DNA of 64,000 nucleotides, taken from positions 7,381 to 71,380 of the forward strand of contig NZ_QFAY01000003.1 in assembly GCF_017884005.1 (NCBI RefSeq), read 5' to 3'. The notes below the pieces were generated by a model, which ran no database searches, was not told the DNA's origin, and worked only from the letters and a program-made list of their open reading frames with translations. The position numbers were made by a program, and so were the translations under genes. The DNA is from Streptococcus panodentis (GTDB lineage Bacteria > Bacillota > Bacilli > Lactobacillales > Streptococcaceae). Below, piece by piece: positions 7,725 to 16,101 of the stretch (position 1 is the first letter of the stretch; each line of letters starts with the position of its first letter).

Positions 7725-8693
7725 ATGTCTGAACTGTACGATATTACCATTGTCGGCGGCGGGCCTGTGGGGCTCTTTGCCGCTTTTTATGCCCACCTGC
7801 GCCAAGCCAAGGTCAAGTTGATTGATTCCCTGCCCCAGCTTGGAGGGCAGCCGGCCATTCTCTATCCGGAAAAGAAAATCCTGGATGTCCCGGGCTTTCC
7901 CAATCTGACCGGAGAAGAGCTGACCCAGCGGCTGATAGAGCAGCTGGACAGCTTCCAGACAGACATCTGTCTGAATGAGACGGTCCTGGAGATTGTCAAG
8001 GAAGAGGGGAAATTTCGCATCACCACTTCTAAAGCCCAGCACCTCAGCAAGACCATCATCATCGCCATGGGCGGCGGTGCCTTTAAGCCGCGTGCTCTGG
8101 AGCTGGACGGCGCTGAGCACTACAGCAACCTTCACTATCATGTATCCAACATCCATCAGTATGCCGGCCAGGAAGTCGTCGTGCTGGGCGGCGGCGATTC
8201 AGCCGTTGACTGGGCGCTGGCTTTTGAGAAGATTGCCAAGACCAGCCTGATTCATCGGCGGGACAATTTCAGGGCCTTGGAACACAGCGTTGAGGAACTC
8301 AAGGCTTCCACTGCTGTTATCAAAACGCCTTTTGTGCCGAGCAGGCTCATCGGCGAGGGCGACCGTATTACTCAGCTGGAAATCACCCGGGTCAAGGGAG
8401 AGGAAAGCCAGCTGCTGCCGGTCGATCAGCTCTTTGTCAACTATGGTTTTAAGTCTTCTGTCGGCAATCTGAAAAACTGGGGTCTGGAGCTCCAGCGCCA
8501 TAAAATTATAGTCAACAGCAAGCAGGAAACTTCTCTGCCCGGCATCTATGCAGCCGGCGACTGCTGCTTCTACGAAGGCAAGGTGGATCTGATTGCGACC
8601 GGTCTGGGCGAGGCGCCGACAGCGGTCAACAATGCTATCAACTCTATCTATCCTGAACGGAAAGTCCAGCCAAAACATTCGACCAGTTTATAA
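7725..8693 (+). CDS. Ferredoxin--NADP reductase-like (TrxR-type) flavoprotein
   Basis: A 322-residue protein. The N-terminal FAD site is DITIVGGGPVGLFAAFYA, with LIDSLPQLGGQP. The NADPH site is VVVLGGGDSAVDWAL. The FAD closing motif is PGIYAAGDCCFYEGKVDLIATGLGEA. The CxxC of thioredoxin reductase is absent, which places it with the YumC-type ferredoxin/flavodoxin-NADP reductases that transfer electrons from NADPH to ferredoxin or flavodoxin. The ATG at 7725 is preceded by GAGGAAGATT; a TTG at 7713 overlaps that ribosome site and is rejected. An extended -10 (TGGTACAAT) lies at 7682-7689. Confidence 0.9.
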   Translation: MSELYDITIVGGGPVGLFAAFYAHLRQAKVKLIDSLPQLGGQPAILYPEKKILDVPGFPNLTGEELTQRLIEQLDSFQTDICLNETVLEIVKEEGKFRITTSKAQHLSKTIIIAMGGGAFKPRALELDGAEHYSNLHYHVSNIHQYAGQEVVVLGGGDSAVDWALAFEKIAKTSLIHRRDNFRALEHSVEELKASTAVIKTPFVPSRLIGEGDRITQLEITRVKGEESQLLPVDQLFVNYGFKSSVGNLKNWGLELQRHKIIVNSKQETSLPGIYAAGDCCFYEGKVDLIATGLGEAPTAVNNAINSIYPERKVQPKHSTSL

Positions 8694-8713
8694 AAGATGG
8701 ACTAAATGACAAT

Positions 8714-8747
8714 AAAGCTGCTGAGCATCATGTACTCAGCAGCTTTT
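8714..8747. terminator. Bidirectional terminator between fnr-like gene and whiA
   Basis: A perfect 12-bp stem (AAAGCTGCTGAG 8714-8725, CTCAGCAGCTTT 8735-8746) with a 9-base loop and A/T tails on both sides. It serves the convergent genes. Confidence 0.85.
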
Positions 8748-8786
8748 ATGATGGATTCAAAACTTGGAACTGTGAACTCTGAAAGA

Positions 8787-9698
8787 CTATAATTCATCCG
8801 CAATTTTATTGATTTTCCGCAGGCGGTGGTTGACCCCGCTCTTAGTCAGGGGCTTGGTCAGGCTGTCAGCTAGCTGCTGAATGGAATAATCCGGGTGGCT
8901 GATCCGCAGCTGGGCCACTTCCTGCAGGTCCAGCGGCAGCTGCTCAATCCCGATGCTTTCATTGATTTTGATGATATTATTGATGGTCTTCATGCTGGCC
9001 GTAACCGTACGGGCAATGTTGGCAGTCTCGGCGTTAGTGGCCCGGTTGAGGTCATTGCGGGCCTCGCGCAGCAGCTTGACGGACTCAAATTCCTTCATGG
9101 CCTCCATGGCCCCAATGACGATGAGAAAATCCATGATATCCTCTGCCCGCTGCAGATAGGTCACCACCCCTTTTTTGCGCTCAATGGTCTTGGCATCCAG
9201 CAAAAAACGACGCATGAGCGCAGCCAAATCTTCGGCATGGTCCAGGTAAACCGACAGGATTTCCAGCTGGTACTTGCCCGATTCCGGCTCCCGCATACTG
9301 CCATTGGCAAGAAATGCCCCCCGCAGATAGGACCGGCTGGCTTCATCATCTGACAAAATAGCCTGATCAATCCCGGCCTCAATACCGAAAAAGGCATCTG
9401 CCAGATGCAGATCAGCCAGTATCTCCTCCACTCCCCGATCCAGAAAAACAGTGTAGACACGGTTCTTGCGCAGGTTGGTCTTTTGGTGGTGGCGAATATC
9501 TGACTTGGCCTGATACAGAGCCAGCAGCAGCTCATAGATATGCCGGGCGATTTTAGCATTTTCTGTCGTGAGCGACAGGGTCAAGCCTTGTCCGGTCAGA
9601 CCCAGACTGCCCGACATTTTGATGATAGCTGCCAGCTCATTCTTGTCCCGGCTGACCAGACTGAGCAGTTCTTCCTTGACTTTGACTGTAAAGCTCAT
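8787..9698 (-). CDS. whiA: WhiA DNA-binding protein
   Basis: 303 residues, the standard length. A LAGLIDADG-like N-terminal half ([13 protein letters not shown] at the start, [19 protein letters not shown] near residue 122) is joined to a C-terminal helix-turn-helix ([30 protein letters not shown]). WhiA is a conserved regulator tied to sporulation in actinomycetes and to cell division and chromosome organisation in Firmicutes. It overlaps yvcK by 4 bases (ATGA) as the last gene of rapZ-yvcK-whiA. Confidence 0.97.
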   Translation of the reverse strand: MSFTVKVKEELLSLVSRDKNELAAIIKMSGSLGLTGQGLTLSLTTENAKIARHIYELLLALYQAKSDIRHHQKTNLRKNRVYTVFLDRGVEEILADLHLADAFFGIEAGIDQAILSDDEASRSYLRGAFLANGSMREPESGKYQLEILSVYLDHAEDLAALMRRFLLDAKTIERKKGVVTYLQRAEDIMDFLIVIGAMEAMKEFESVKLLREARNDLNRATNAETANIARTVTASMKTINNIIKINESIGIEQLPLDLQEVAQLRISHPDYSIQQLADSLTKPLTKSGVNHRLRKINKIADEL

Positions 9699-10672
9699 TT
9701 GCGCACCTGTATAATCTGCATCAGCTCATCAACAACCAGCTCCCCGTCGTGAAAAGCTCCGCCATTTTCCAAACGAAGGAAATTGGAGGAAATAACCCGC
9801 GGAACCTGCTCCTGAAGCCCTTGAAAATCATGGTCTACCTGCACCAGGTATTCGTCAAATTTATTGCTGTTCATATAGTCGTGGGGGACATTCTCGATAT
9901 TGACCAGCACTGTATCAATGAACTTCCGGCCCAAGTGGCGGTGCAGCACCTCCACATGGTCGCTGTCTGAGAAATGCTCTGTTTCGCCGCGCTGGGTCAT
10001 GATATTGCAGACATAGGCCACTTCTGCCTTGGTCTCCAGCAGCGCCTGACCGATTTCTTCAATCATCAGATTGGGCAGAATGGAGGTAAACAGAGAGCCT
10101 GGCCCCAGCACTACCATATCGCTGTCTAAAATCGCCTGAACCACCCGGCGGCTGGCAACCGGCTTTTCTTCATCATAGGTATTGGTCACATAGACCCGCT
10201 CGATCATGCCTGCATGGTCGGCAATGCGGCTTTCGCCTGCCACCTGACTGCCGTCTGCAAAGACCGCATGCAGGGTCAGCGGATTGTCACTGGAGGGATA
10301 GATTTTCCCAGTCGTATGGAAAAACTTGGTCAAGAGCTGCATGGCATTGTAGGTCGAACCCTGCATCTCTGAAATACCGGCAATGATGAGATTGCCCAAG
10401 GGATGACCGGCCAGAGCGCCGTCTTCATCGGCAAAGCGGTACTGGAAAACCTTCTCATAAAACTTGGGCATGTCCGACAGGGCCACCAGCACATTGCGCA
10501 AATCTCCCGGAGGAGTCAGCTGCTGAATGTTCTTGCGCAGCTCGCCTGAACTGCCGCCGTCATCTGCTACCGTTACAATCGCTGTAATATCTGCCTCTTT
10601 TTTGCGCAGGCTGTTCAAAATGACCGAAATCCCTGTTCCCCCGCCGATCACCGCAATTCTTGGCTTTCTCAT
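9695..10672 (-). CDS. yvcK: YvcK/gluconeogenesis factor family protein
   Basis: 325 residues starting at [19 protein letters not shown], a CofD/YvcK nucleotide-sugar-binding fold. [13 protein letters not shown] and the GNLIIAG stretch are signature blocks. The ATG at 10672 overlaps the rapZ stop as ATGA; a start 20 codons earlier inside rapZ is rejected. YvcK binds UDP-GlcNAc and links central metabolism to cell-wall synthesis in Bacillus and Listeria. The operon position between rapZ and whiA is universal in Firmicutes. Confidence 0.95.
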   Translation of the reverse strand: MRKPRIAVIGGGTGISVILNSLRKKEADITAIVTVADDGGSSGELRKNIQQLTPPGDLRNVLVALSDMPKFYEKVFQYRFADEDGALAGHPLGNLIIAGISEMQGSTYNAMQLLTKFFHTTGKIYPSSDNPLTLHAVFADGSQVAGESRIADHAGMIERVYVTNTYDEEKPVASRRVVQAILDSDMVVLGPGSLFTSILPNLMIEEIGQALLETKAEVAYVCNIMTQRGETEHFSDSDHVEVLHRHLGRKFIDTVLVNIENVPHDYMNSNKFDEYLVQVDHDFQGLQEQVPRVISSNFLRLENGGAFHDGELVVDELMQIIQVRK

Positions 10673-11559
10673 GAGCGGTTCACCGTTTCCTTTCGGCGGT
10701 TTTTGTCCCGATGGCTGGCATTGACCGGCCAAGCCTTGGCCAAATCATCCGCCAATCGCTGGGCAAAGGCTACTGAGCGGTGCTGACCTCCCGTACAGCC
10801 AACCGCAATAGTCAGGACAGACTTGCCTTCCTTTTGATAACCCGGCAGAATCGGCTCAATCAGCCCCAGCAGGTGCTTGTAAAACTCCTCTGACTCCGCA
10901 TGGTTCATGACATAATCAAAGACATCCTGATCCAGGCCTGTCTGATTGCGCAGTTCTGGCTTGTAGTAAGGATTGGGCAGGAAGCGCACATCAAAGACCA
11001 AATCGGCATCAAGCGGCAGGCCGTACTTAAAGCCAAAGCTCATGACTTCGATGCGAAAGCTGTGCAGCTCATTATGCTGGGCAAATTCGTCCGCGATTGT
11101 CTTTCTCAGCTCCCGCGGTGTCAGCTCAGTGGTATCCACCACGTTTTGGCTGAGGTTTTTCAGAGGGGCCAGGAGCTCCCGTTCCAATTTAATGCCATCC
11201 AAAATCCGGCCGTCAGCAGCCAGCGGATGGCTGCGGCGGGTCTCCTTATAGCGGGCCACCAATTCCTTGTCAGCCGCATCCAGAAAGAGAATCTTAAAGT
11301 CAATCTCCTGATTGGCTTCCAGCTCATCCAAAATCCCCTGAATTTCCAGAAAGAAAGACCGGCTCCGCATATCCACTACCAGGGCCAGCTTATCATTGTC
11401 CGTCGTCCCCTCCACCAGCTGCAGAAATTTGGGCACCAGAGTCGGCGGCATATTATCAATGGTAAAATAGCCCAAGTCTTCAAAGGACTGGATTGCTACA
11501 GTTTTCCCCGCTCCGCTCATCCCTGTCACAATCACCAGTTGAATTTTATTCTCTGACAT
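10669..11559 (-). CDS. rapZ: RapZ/YvcJ nucleotide-binding protein
   Basis: 296 residues. The Walker [24 protein letters not shown] is at residues 9-31, [12 protein letters not shown] follows, and the C-terminal [17 protein letters not shown] block marks the domain that in E. coli RapZ binds RNA and glucosamine-6-phosphate. In Firmicutes the role is less defined and has been linked to competence and cell-wall metabolism. The start is ATG behind AAGGAG. First gene of the operon. Confidence 0.96.
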   Translation of the reverse strand: MSENKIQLVIVTGMSGAGKTVAIQSFEDLGYFTIDNMPPTLVPKFLQLVEGTTDNDKLALVVDMRSRSFFLEIQGILDELEANQEIDFKILFLDAADKELVARYKETRRSHPLAADGRILDGIKLERELLAPLKNLSQNVVDTTELTPRELRKTIADEFAQHNELHSFRIEVMSFGFKYGLPLDADLVFDVRFLPNPYYKPELRNQTGLDQDVFDYVMNHAESEEFYKHLLGLIEPILPGYQKEGKSVLTIAVGCTGGQHRSVAFAQRLADDLAKAWPVNASHRDKNRRKETVNRS

Positions 11560-11612
11560 ACATCATACTCCTTTTCTTAAAAAAGAAGAGGGGCTTCCTC
11601 CTCATTTTTTAT

Positions 11613-11993
11613 TTAGACGATTTCGGCAATGACCTCAATCTCAACCTTAACATCGCGCGGCAGACGGGCTACTTCCACTGCTGAGCGAGCAGGAAACTCG
11701 CTGCTGAAAGCGGTCTTGTAGACTTCGTTGAAAGGAACAAAGTCATTCATATCGCTAAGGAAGCAGGTCGTTTTGACAACATGGTCAAAGTCAGTTCCCG
11801 CTGCTTCTAAAATCGCTTGGATATTGGCCAGAACCTGTCTGGTCTGCTCCTCAATGGTGCTGCCGATGATTTCTCCTGTTTCCGGAGATAGGGGCACCTG
11901 ACCGCTGGCAAAGAGAAGATTGCCGACGACCTTCCCCTGAACATAAGGGCCGATTGCTGCAGGTGCCTTGTCTGTGTGAATTGTTTTTGCCAT
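11613..11993 (-). CDS. ridA: RidA family enamine/imine deaminase
   Basis: 126 residues starting at MAKTIHTDKAPAAIGPY. YVQGKVVGNLLFASGQVPL, TRQVLANIQAILEAAGTDF and the C-terminal PARSAVEVARLPRDVKVEIEVIA with the substrate arginine are all present. RidA hydrolyses reactive enamines from serine and threonine dehydratases to ketoacids. The chosen ATG (11993) has GAGGAG upstream; the ATG 6 codons earlier overlaps the ribosome site. It lies upstream of rapZ by 53 bases. Confidence 0.93.
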   Translation of the reverse strand: MAKTIHTDKAPAAIGPYVQGKVVGNLLFASGQVPLSPETGEIIGSTIEEQTRQVLANIQAILEAAGTDFDHVVKTTCFLSDMNDFVPFNEVYKTAFSSEFPARSAVEVARLPRDVKVEIEVIAEIV

Positions 11994-12068
11994 AATCTCA
12001 TTTCTCCTCATCGTTTTCCCCCATTATACCATAAAAGCAGGCAGCTGACTACGGCAGGCCTCTCCCCA

Positions 12069-12097
12069 TTGACTTTTGGGCAAAATTTCTTTATGAT
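12069..12097 (+). promoter_or_regulatory. Promoter of the riboswitch-controlled operon
   Basis: TTGACT (12069-12074), 17 bases, TATGAT (12092-12097). Transcription would start near 12104, about 27 bases before the aptamer. Confidence 0.7.
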
Positions 12098-12130
12098 AGA
12101 ACAATATAGAAATCAAAACACTGTTTTGGA

Positions 12131-12208
12131 CTGGTTCGAGAACTTCCCAGAATAAAAAACTAAGTCGCTTCGATTGCTGCAGCGGTGTACATGCGCTTGT
12201 TTTTTATT
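12131..12208 (+). ncRNA. preQ1-I riboswitch and expression platform
   Basis: P1 pairs CTGG (12131-12134) with CCAG (12147-12150) around the loop TTCGAGAACTTC. It is followed by the diagnostic A-rich tail AATAAAAAACTAAG (12151-12164). AAG of the tail can pair with CTT in the loop to make the H-type pseudoknot. This matches the class I preQ1 (prequeuosine) aptamer in size and sequence. A bulged stem (AAGTCGC 12162-12168 with GCGCTT 12193-12198) followed by GTTTTTTATT looks like the terminator. It shares the AAG with the pseudoknot, so the two folds compete. It precedes a nucleoside hydrolase and an ECF S component. Confidence 0.82.
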
Positions 12209-12262
12209 GTGGTTTTGTTGAAACAAAGCCATTTTTTCTTTGTTTAGAAAGGTTTACCGCAA

Positions 12263-13243
12263 GTGAAAAAGAGAAAAATCATCATCGACTGCGACCCCGG
12301 CATCGACGACAGCCTGGCCCTGCTCTATGCTATCCAGCATCCGGGCTTGGAGGTGGCTGCCCTGACGGTCACTGCAGGCAATGTTCCAGTTGAGCTGGGA
12401 GCAGACAATGCTTTTAAGATCCTGGAAAGACTGAACAGGCTGGATATTCCGGTCTATGCAGGTGCTGACAGACCCTTGGTCCGCGATTTTGTCTCGGCTC
12501 AGGACACCCACGGCATGGATGGTTTGGGCGACGGCAGCATTAAGCGCCGCAGTGCTGCCACCCTTCAGCCAGAGACAGCAAGCGATTTTCTGGCTGCTTA
12601 TTTCCGGGAGCAGCAGGATACTTCCCTAATCGCTCTGGGACCTTTGACCAATATTGCTCAGGCTCTGAGAAAAAATCCTCTGCTGGGCCAGCATATGGAG
12701 CGCTTTGTCAGCATGGGAGGCAGCTACAAATCTCACGGCAACTGCTCACCCGTCGCAGAGTATAACTACTGGTGCGATCCGCATGCAGCTCAGGAGGTCT
12801 ACCAAAAGCTGGGGAGAAAGATTGAAATGATTGGTCTGGATGTCACGCGCCAAATTGTCCTCACCCCCAACCTTCTGGAGTATATGCACTTCATCCAGCC
12901 GGAGGTCGCTGCCTTTGTCCGCACCATCACCCGCTTCTACTGGGATTTCCACTGGAAGTATGAACATATCATCGGCTGTGTCATCAACGACCCGCTGGCT
13001 GTCGCTCATTTTCTCCACGAAGACCTCTGTCAGGGCTTTGATGCTTTTGTTGACCTTGCGACTGAAGGCCCTGCACTAGGGCAGACAGTGGTGGATGCTT
13101 ATGATTTTTACCACCGCCCGGCCAACGCTTTTATCGCCCAAGAGGTCAGCTCTCAGCTCTTTTTCCAGGATTTTTTGGCTGTCATTTTAGAGGCACCTCA
13201 AGAAATGATTGCCCAAGACCTGCGCACACTACAGTTAGGATAG
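12263..13243 (+). CDS. Nucleoside hydrolase, probably queuosine hydrolase (QueK-like)
   Basis: 326 residues of the inosine-uridine nucleoside hydrolase fold. KIIIDCDPGIDDSLALLYA carries the calcium-binding Asp cluster (DxDxxxDD). TVTAGNV and ALGPLTNIAQAL are conserved, and the distal VINDPLAVAHFL supplies the last metal-ligand region. The start is GTG behind AGAAAGG. Ordinary members release bases from ribosides. Here the gene follows a preQ1 riboswitch and is 4 bases ahead of an ECF S component. In Clostridioides difficile a member of this family (QueK) frees queuine from queuosine. Queuosine or a related riboside is therefore the likely substrate, by inference from context. Confidence 0.85.
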   Translation: MKKRKIIIDCDPGIDDSLALLYAIQHPGLEVAALTVTAGNVPVELGADNAFKILERLNRLDIPVYAGADRPLVRDFVSAQDTHGMDGLGDGSIKRRSAATLQPETASDFLAAYFREQQDTSLIALGPLTNIAQALRKNPLLGQHMERFVSMGGSYKSHGNCSPVAEYNYWCDPHAAQEVYQKLGRKIEMIGLDVTRQIVLTPNLLEYMHFIQPEVAAFVRTITRFYWDFHWKYEHIIGCVINDPLAVAHFLHEDLCQGFDAFVDLATEGPALGQTVVDAYDFYHRPANAFIAQEVSSQLFFQDFLAVILEAPQEMIAQDLRTLQLG

Positions 13244-13247
13244 AAAC

Positions 13248-13814
13248 ATGAAAAAATTTTCACCTTATATCATCTCATTTGCTGCCATCTGCATCGCCCT
13301 CAACTATGTCGGCAGCACGCTGGCCCTGCTGCTCAAACTGCCCATCTATCTGGATACCTTTGGAACCGTCTTGGCCAGTCTGGTCCTGGGGCCTCTGGCC
13401 GGTGTGGGCATCGCTGTTCTCAGTGCTCTCATCAGCGCCTTTACGACTGATATATCAGCCATCTACTTCTCACCAGTAGCCATATTGCTGGCTCTCTTGG
13501 TTTCCATTTTTTTCAAGAATCAGTCCAGGCCCAGCCTAAGCCTGCTGTGGAAAACCCTCCTTGTCTCCCTGCCGGCAACCATTCTGGCCTCACTGATTAC
13601 CGTTCTGGTCTTTAAGGGCATCACCCCCAGCGGCTCCAGCCTTCTAGTGCAGGGCTTGCACGGCTTGGGGCTCGATCTCGTCAGCAGCACCGTCCTAGTG
13701 CAGGCTCTGACCGACTATGCCGACCGCCTCATCGTTATCGGAGTCAGTCTGCTGGTCCTGCCTCAGCTGAAAAAAATCAGCCCCCAATTTTCTGCCAAAA
13801 CCGGCAGAGTCTGA
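13248..13814 (+). CDS. ECF transporter S component, probable queuine/preQ1 precursor uptake
   Basis: 188 residues, with about six hydrophobic helices and short loops (for example YIISFAAICIALNYVGSTLALL, LASLVLGPLAGVGIAVLSALI, PVAILLALLVSIFF). The size, the conserved Leu/Gly/Ala-rich N-terminal helix and the absence of an ATPase motif fit substrate-binding subunits of energy-coupling factor transporters, which share EcfA/A'/T encoded elsewhere. It is translated almost directly after the nucleoside hydrolase under the same preQ1 riboswitch, so it most likely imports a queuosine-pathway compound (QrtT-like). The substrate is inferred from context. Confidence 0.8.
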   Translation: MKKFSPYIISFAAICIALNYVGSTLALLLKLPIYLDTFGTVLASLVLGPLAGVGIAVLSALISAFTTDISAIYFSPVAILLALLVSIFFKNQSRPSLSLLWKTLLVSLPATILASLITVLVFKGITPSGSSLLVQGLHGLGLDLVSSTVLVQALTDYADRLIVIGVSLLVLPQLKKISPQFSAKTGRV

Positions 13815-13955
13815 GCACTGCTTACCCGCTCTTATCTTCCTTTTCATTTTATAGTCTTTTAGTTTGCTGATAATTTCCCTTGAGTATCACTCTCCTGAAT
13901 TGGGAAATAATACAGAGCAGCTGGCAAAAAAGTCCCACAAATTTATCAGAAAAAG

Positions 13956-14005
13956 GAGCAGCTCTGAACATTTTTACAATTTGTTCAGGGCTGCTCTTTT
14001 TTTTT
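13956..14005. terminator. Strong terminator between convergent units
   Basis: A 15-bp stem with one T-G pair (13956-13970 with 13982-13996), 11-base loop and nine T afterwards on the + strand. It ends the salvage operon and probably also the small gene on the - strand. Confidence 0.85.
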
Positions 14006-14165
14006 ATTCTTCTGATTGCTGCTCCAACTTTTCCCTTTCCAAACGCAGCTGACGCTTAGGATTGAGCTTGTTGAAGAGTTCTTCTAATTTCTCTGCATTC
14101 CAGACATCAGCTGCAGAGACAAAATTTCCGTTTTCATCGCAGAAAGATATTGGTTTATCACCCAT
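14004..14165 (-). CDS. Small conserved streptococcal-type hypothetical protein
   Basis: 53 residues starting MGDKPISFCDENGNFVSAADVWN and ending in a charged helix (KRQLRLEREKLEQQSEE). The ATG at 14165 is preceded by AAGGGG at a good distance. The longer open frame (to 14318) has a low-complexity basic N-terminus and no ribosome site, so I take the short form. It is soluble, with a probable C-terminal amphipathic helix. No known function is recognised. Confidence 0.65.
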   Translation of the reverse strand: MGDKPISFCDENGNFVSAADVWNAEKLEELFNKLNPKRQLRLEREKLEQQSEE

Positions 14166-14353
14166 GGACAATCCCCTTTTTAAAATATCGTCATTTCGTT
14201 TATCTTGTATGACTTTGTTAGCTCGCCTTGCCCTACTTTTGACACTTCCTAGCGGTCTTTTTTTGGCAAGAGGCTGAGACAGACGCCCATTCAGCACCGA
14301 CTGCGCAAAGAAAATCAAAGCCTATAATCACTTAAGCTGGATGGACTGCAGCC

Positions 14354-15664
14354 TTAATCTACAAACTCAAACTCAAAACTGCCGATACGAACTACATCGC
14401 CGTCCTTGGCACCGCGGGCGCGGAGTGCTTCGTCAACTCCCATCCCCCGCAGTTGGCGGGCGAATTTCATAACCGCTTCATCCCGGTCGAAGTTGGTCAT
14501 GGTAAAGAGCTTTTCTAGCTTATCGCCAGACAGCAGCCAGGCTGCATCGTCATCGCGGGAAATGTCAAAGGCCGGCGCAGTTTCATCAAAGCCATAGTAG
14601 GCTTCTTCTTCCATCTCTGTCTCATCGTAGAGCAGAAACTCCGGTGTTCGATCCAGCAATTCTGCTGTCGCATCCAAAAGGGTCGCAAGTCCCTGCTTGG
14701 TCAGACTGGAGATTGGAAAGATTGGCGGCAGGTCCTCAAACTCATCATAATTCTCAGCCAGTTTCTTTTTGAATTCCCTGAGATTCTCTGCACTTTCAGG
14801 CATATCCATCTTATTGGCCACGATGATCTGCGGCCGCTCCATGAGGCGGAGATTGTAGGATTCCAGCTCTTTATTGATAGCCAAATAATCTTCATAAGGA
14901 TCCCGGCCCTCGCTGGCAGACATGTCAACCACATGGAGAATGACCCGGGTCCGCTCGATATGGCGGAGAAACTGGGTTCCCAGACCTACACCCTGGCTGG
15001 CTCCCTCAATCAGCCCCGGCAGATCCGCCACGGCAAAGGACTCACCTGAGTGAGTGCGGACCATACCCAGATTGGGCACGATAGTGGTAAAGTGGTAGGC
15101 CCCAATCTTGGGCTTGGCTGAGGTGATAACACTGAGCAGGGTTGACTTGCCGACAGAGGGAAAGCCGACCAGTCCGACATCTGCCAGCACTTTTAATTCC
15201 AGCAGCAGCTCCCGCTCCTGTCCCGGCTCTCCATTTTCAGAGATTTCGGGGGCAGGATTTTTAGGAGTGGCAAAGCGGATATTGCCGCGGCCGCCGCGGC
15301 CGCCATGGGCCACGATGAACTGCTGGCCGTTCTCTATCAGGTCCGTCAGAATCTTACCGGTTTCCGCATCGCGGACAGTCGTTCCCTGCGGTACGCGGAC
15401 CAGCAAGTCCTCTGCTCCCCGGCCATGCATCCCTTTTGTCATGCCTTTTTCGCCCGACGGTGCCTTAAAGTGGCGGTTGTAGCGGAAGTCCATAAGGGTA
15501 CGCAGCCCTTCATCAACGACAAAAATCACATCGCCGCCACGGCCGCCGTCGCCGCCCCAAGGACCGCCGTTGGGAACATACTTCTCCCGGCGGAAAGCCA
15601 CCATGCCGTCACCGCCCTTGCCAGCCTTGACCTGAATCTTGGCTGTATCTAAAAACATACTCAT
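14354..15664 (-). CDS. obgE: Obg family GTPase
   Basis: 436 residues with three domains. The glycine-rich Obg domain ([41 protein letters not shown]) is followed by the G domain with [12 protein letters not shown] (P-loop), [12 protein letters not shown] (switch II) and NKMD. The C-terminal OCT domain of low-GC Gram-positives ends EFEFVD. Obg is essential, acts on 50S ribosome assembly and responds to ppGpp. The start is ATG at 15664; a second ATG two codons later is also possible. Confidence 0.97.
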   Translation of the reverse strand: MSMFLDTAKIQVKAGKGGDGMVAFRREKYVPNGGPWGGDGGRGGDVIFVVDEGLRTLMDFRYNRHFKAPSGEKGMTKGMHGRGAEDLLVRVPQGTTVRDAETGKILTDLIENGQQFIVAHGGRGGRGNIRFATPKNPAPEISENGEPGQERELLLELKVLADVGLVGFPSVGKSTLLSVITSAKPKIGAYHFTTIVPNLGMVRTHSGESFAVADLPGLIEGASQGVGLGTQFLRHIERTRVILHVVDMSASEGRDPYEDYLAINKELESYNLRLMERPQIIVANKMDMPESAENLREFKKKLAENYDEFEDLPPIFPISSLTKQGLATLLDATAELLDRTPEFLLYDETEMEEEAYYGFDETAPAFDISRDDDAAWLLSGDKLEKLFTMTNFDRDEAVMKFARQLRGMGVDEALRARGAKDGDVVRIGSFEFEFVD

Positions 15665-15690
15665 ATTCTTTCTCGCTTCTTTTTACTCTA

Positions 15691-15714
15691 AAAAAACGCC
15701 CTAAAGCGTTTGGG
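15691..15714 (-). terminator. Terminator between the DUF4044 gene and obgE
   Basis: On the - strand AAACGC / GCGTTT (15706-15711 with 15694-15699), 6-base loop, then a T run. Confidence 0.65.
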
Positions 15715-15715
15715 A

Positions 15716-15844
15716 TTAGAAGATGGCACTGAGAGCGGAAGCAAAGATTGCTCCGACTGTCACGATCAGCATGATAATTACGACGATCATCGTCAGTTTT
15801 TCAAATCCTGTTTTCTTGCGTTGTCCATTATCTCCAAAAGCCAC
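15716..15844 (-). CDS. DUF4044 small membrane protein
   Basis: 42 residues: a short basic head (AFGDNGQRKKTGFEKLT) and one long membrane helix (MIVVIIMLIVTVGAIFASALSAIF). The RKKTGFEKLT-IVVIIML signature is that of DUF4044, found upstream of obgE or comparable genes in streptococci. The start is GTG at 15844 with AGAGGTG 5 bases upstream. A longer frame to 15964 has no ribosome site. Function unknown. Confidence 0.8.
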   Translation of the reverse strand: MAFGDNGQRKKTGFEKLTMIVVIIMLIVTVGAIFASALSAIF

Positions 15845-16064
15845 AATAGCACCTCTATTCAAAATTACTAGGTCTATTCTAACACGATTGCAGCTATTTT
15901 TCAAATGGAAGGCTAAGGCAGAATCCAGACTGCACTTTCTTAATGAACATTCTATTCGGCTCAACTAATAAAAATCCACACGAAAGCAGGAATAGACAGG
16001 ATGAGAGCAGACAGCCTCTGAAACGATTCCTTGCCATGGCCAGCAGGGTCCGAACAGCTCTAAA

Positions 16065-16091
16065 AAAGGCTTTAAGAGCTGCCTCTTAAAA
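16065..16091 (-). terminator. Terminator of the LPXTG gene
   Basis: TTTAAGAG / CTCTTAAA (16071-16078 with 16083-16090) and, on the - strand, a following CCTTTTTTAG. Confidence 0.65.
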
Positions 16092-16101
16092 CCTTATCTT
16101 T

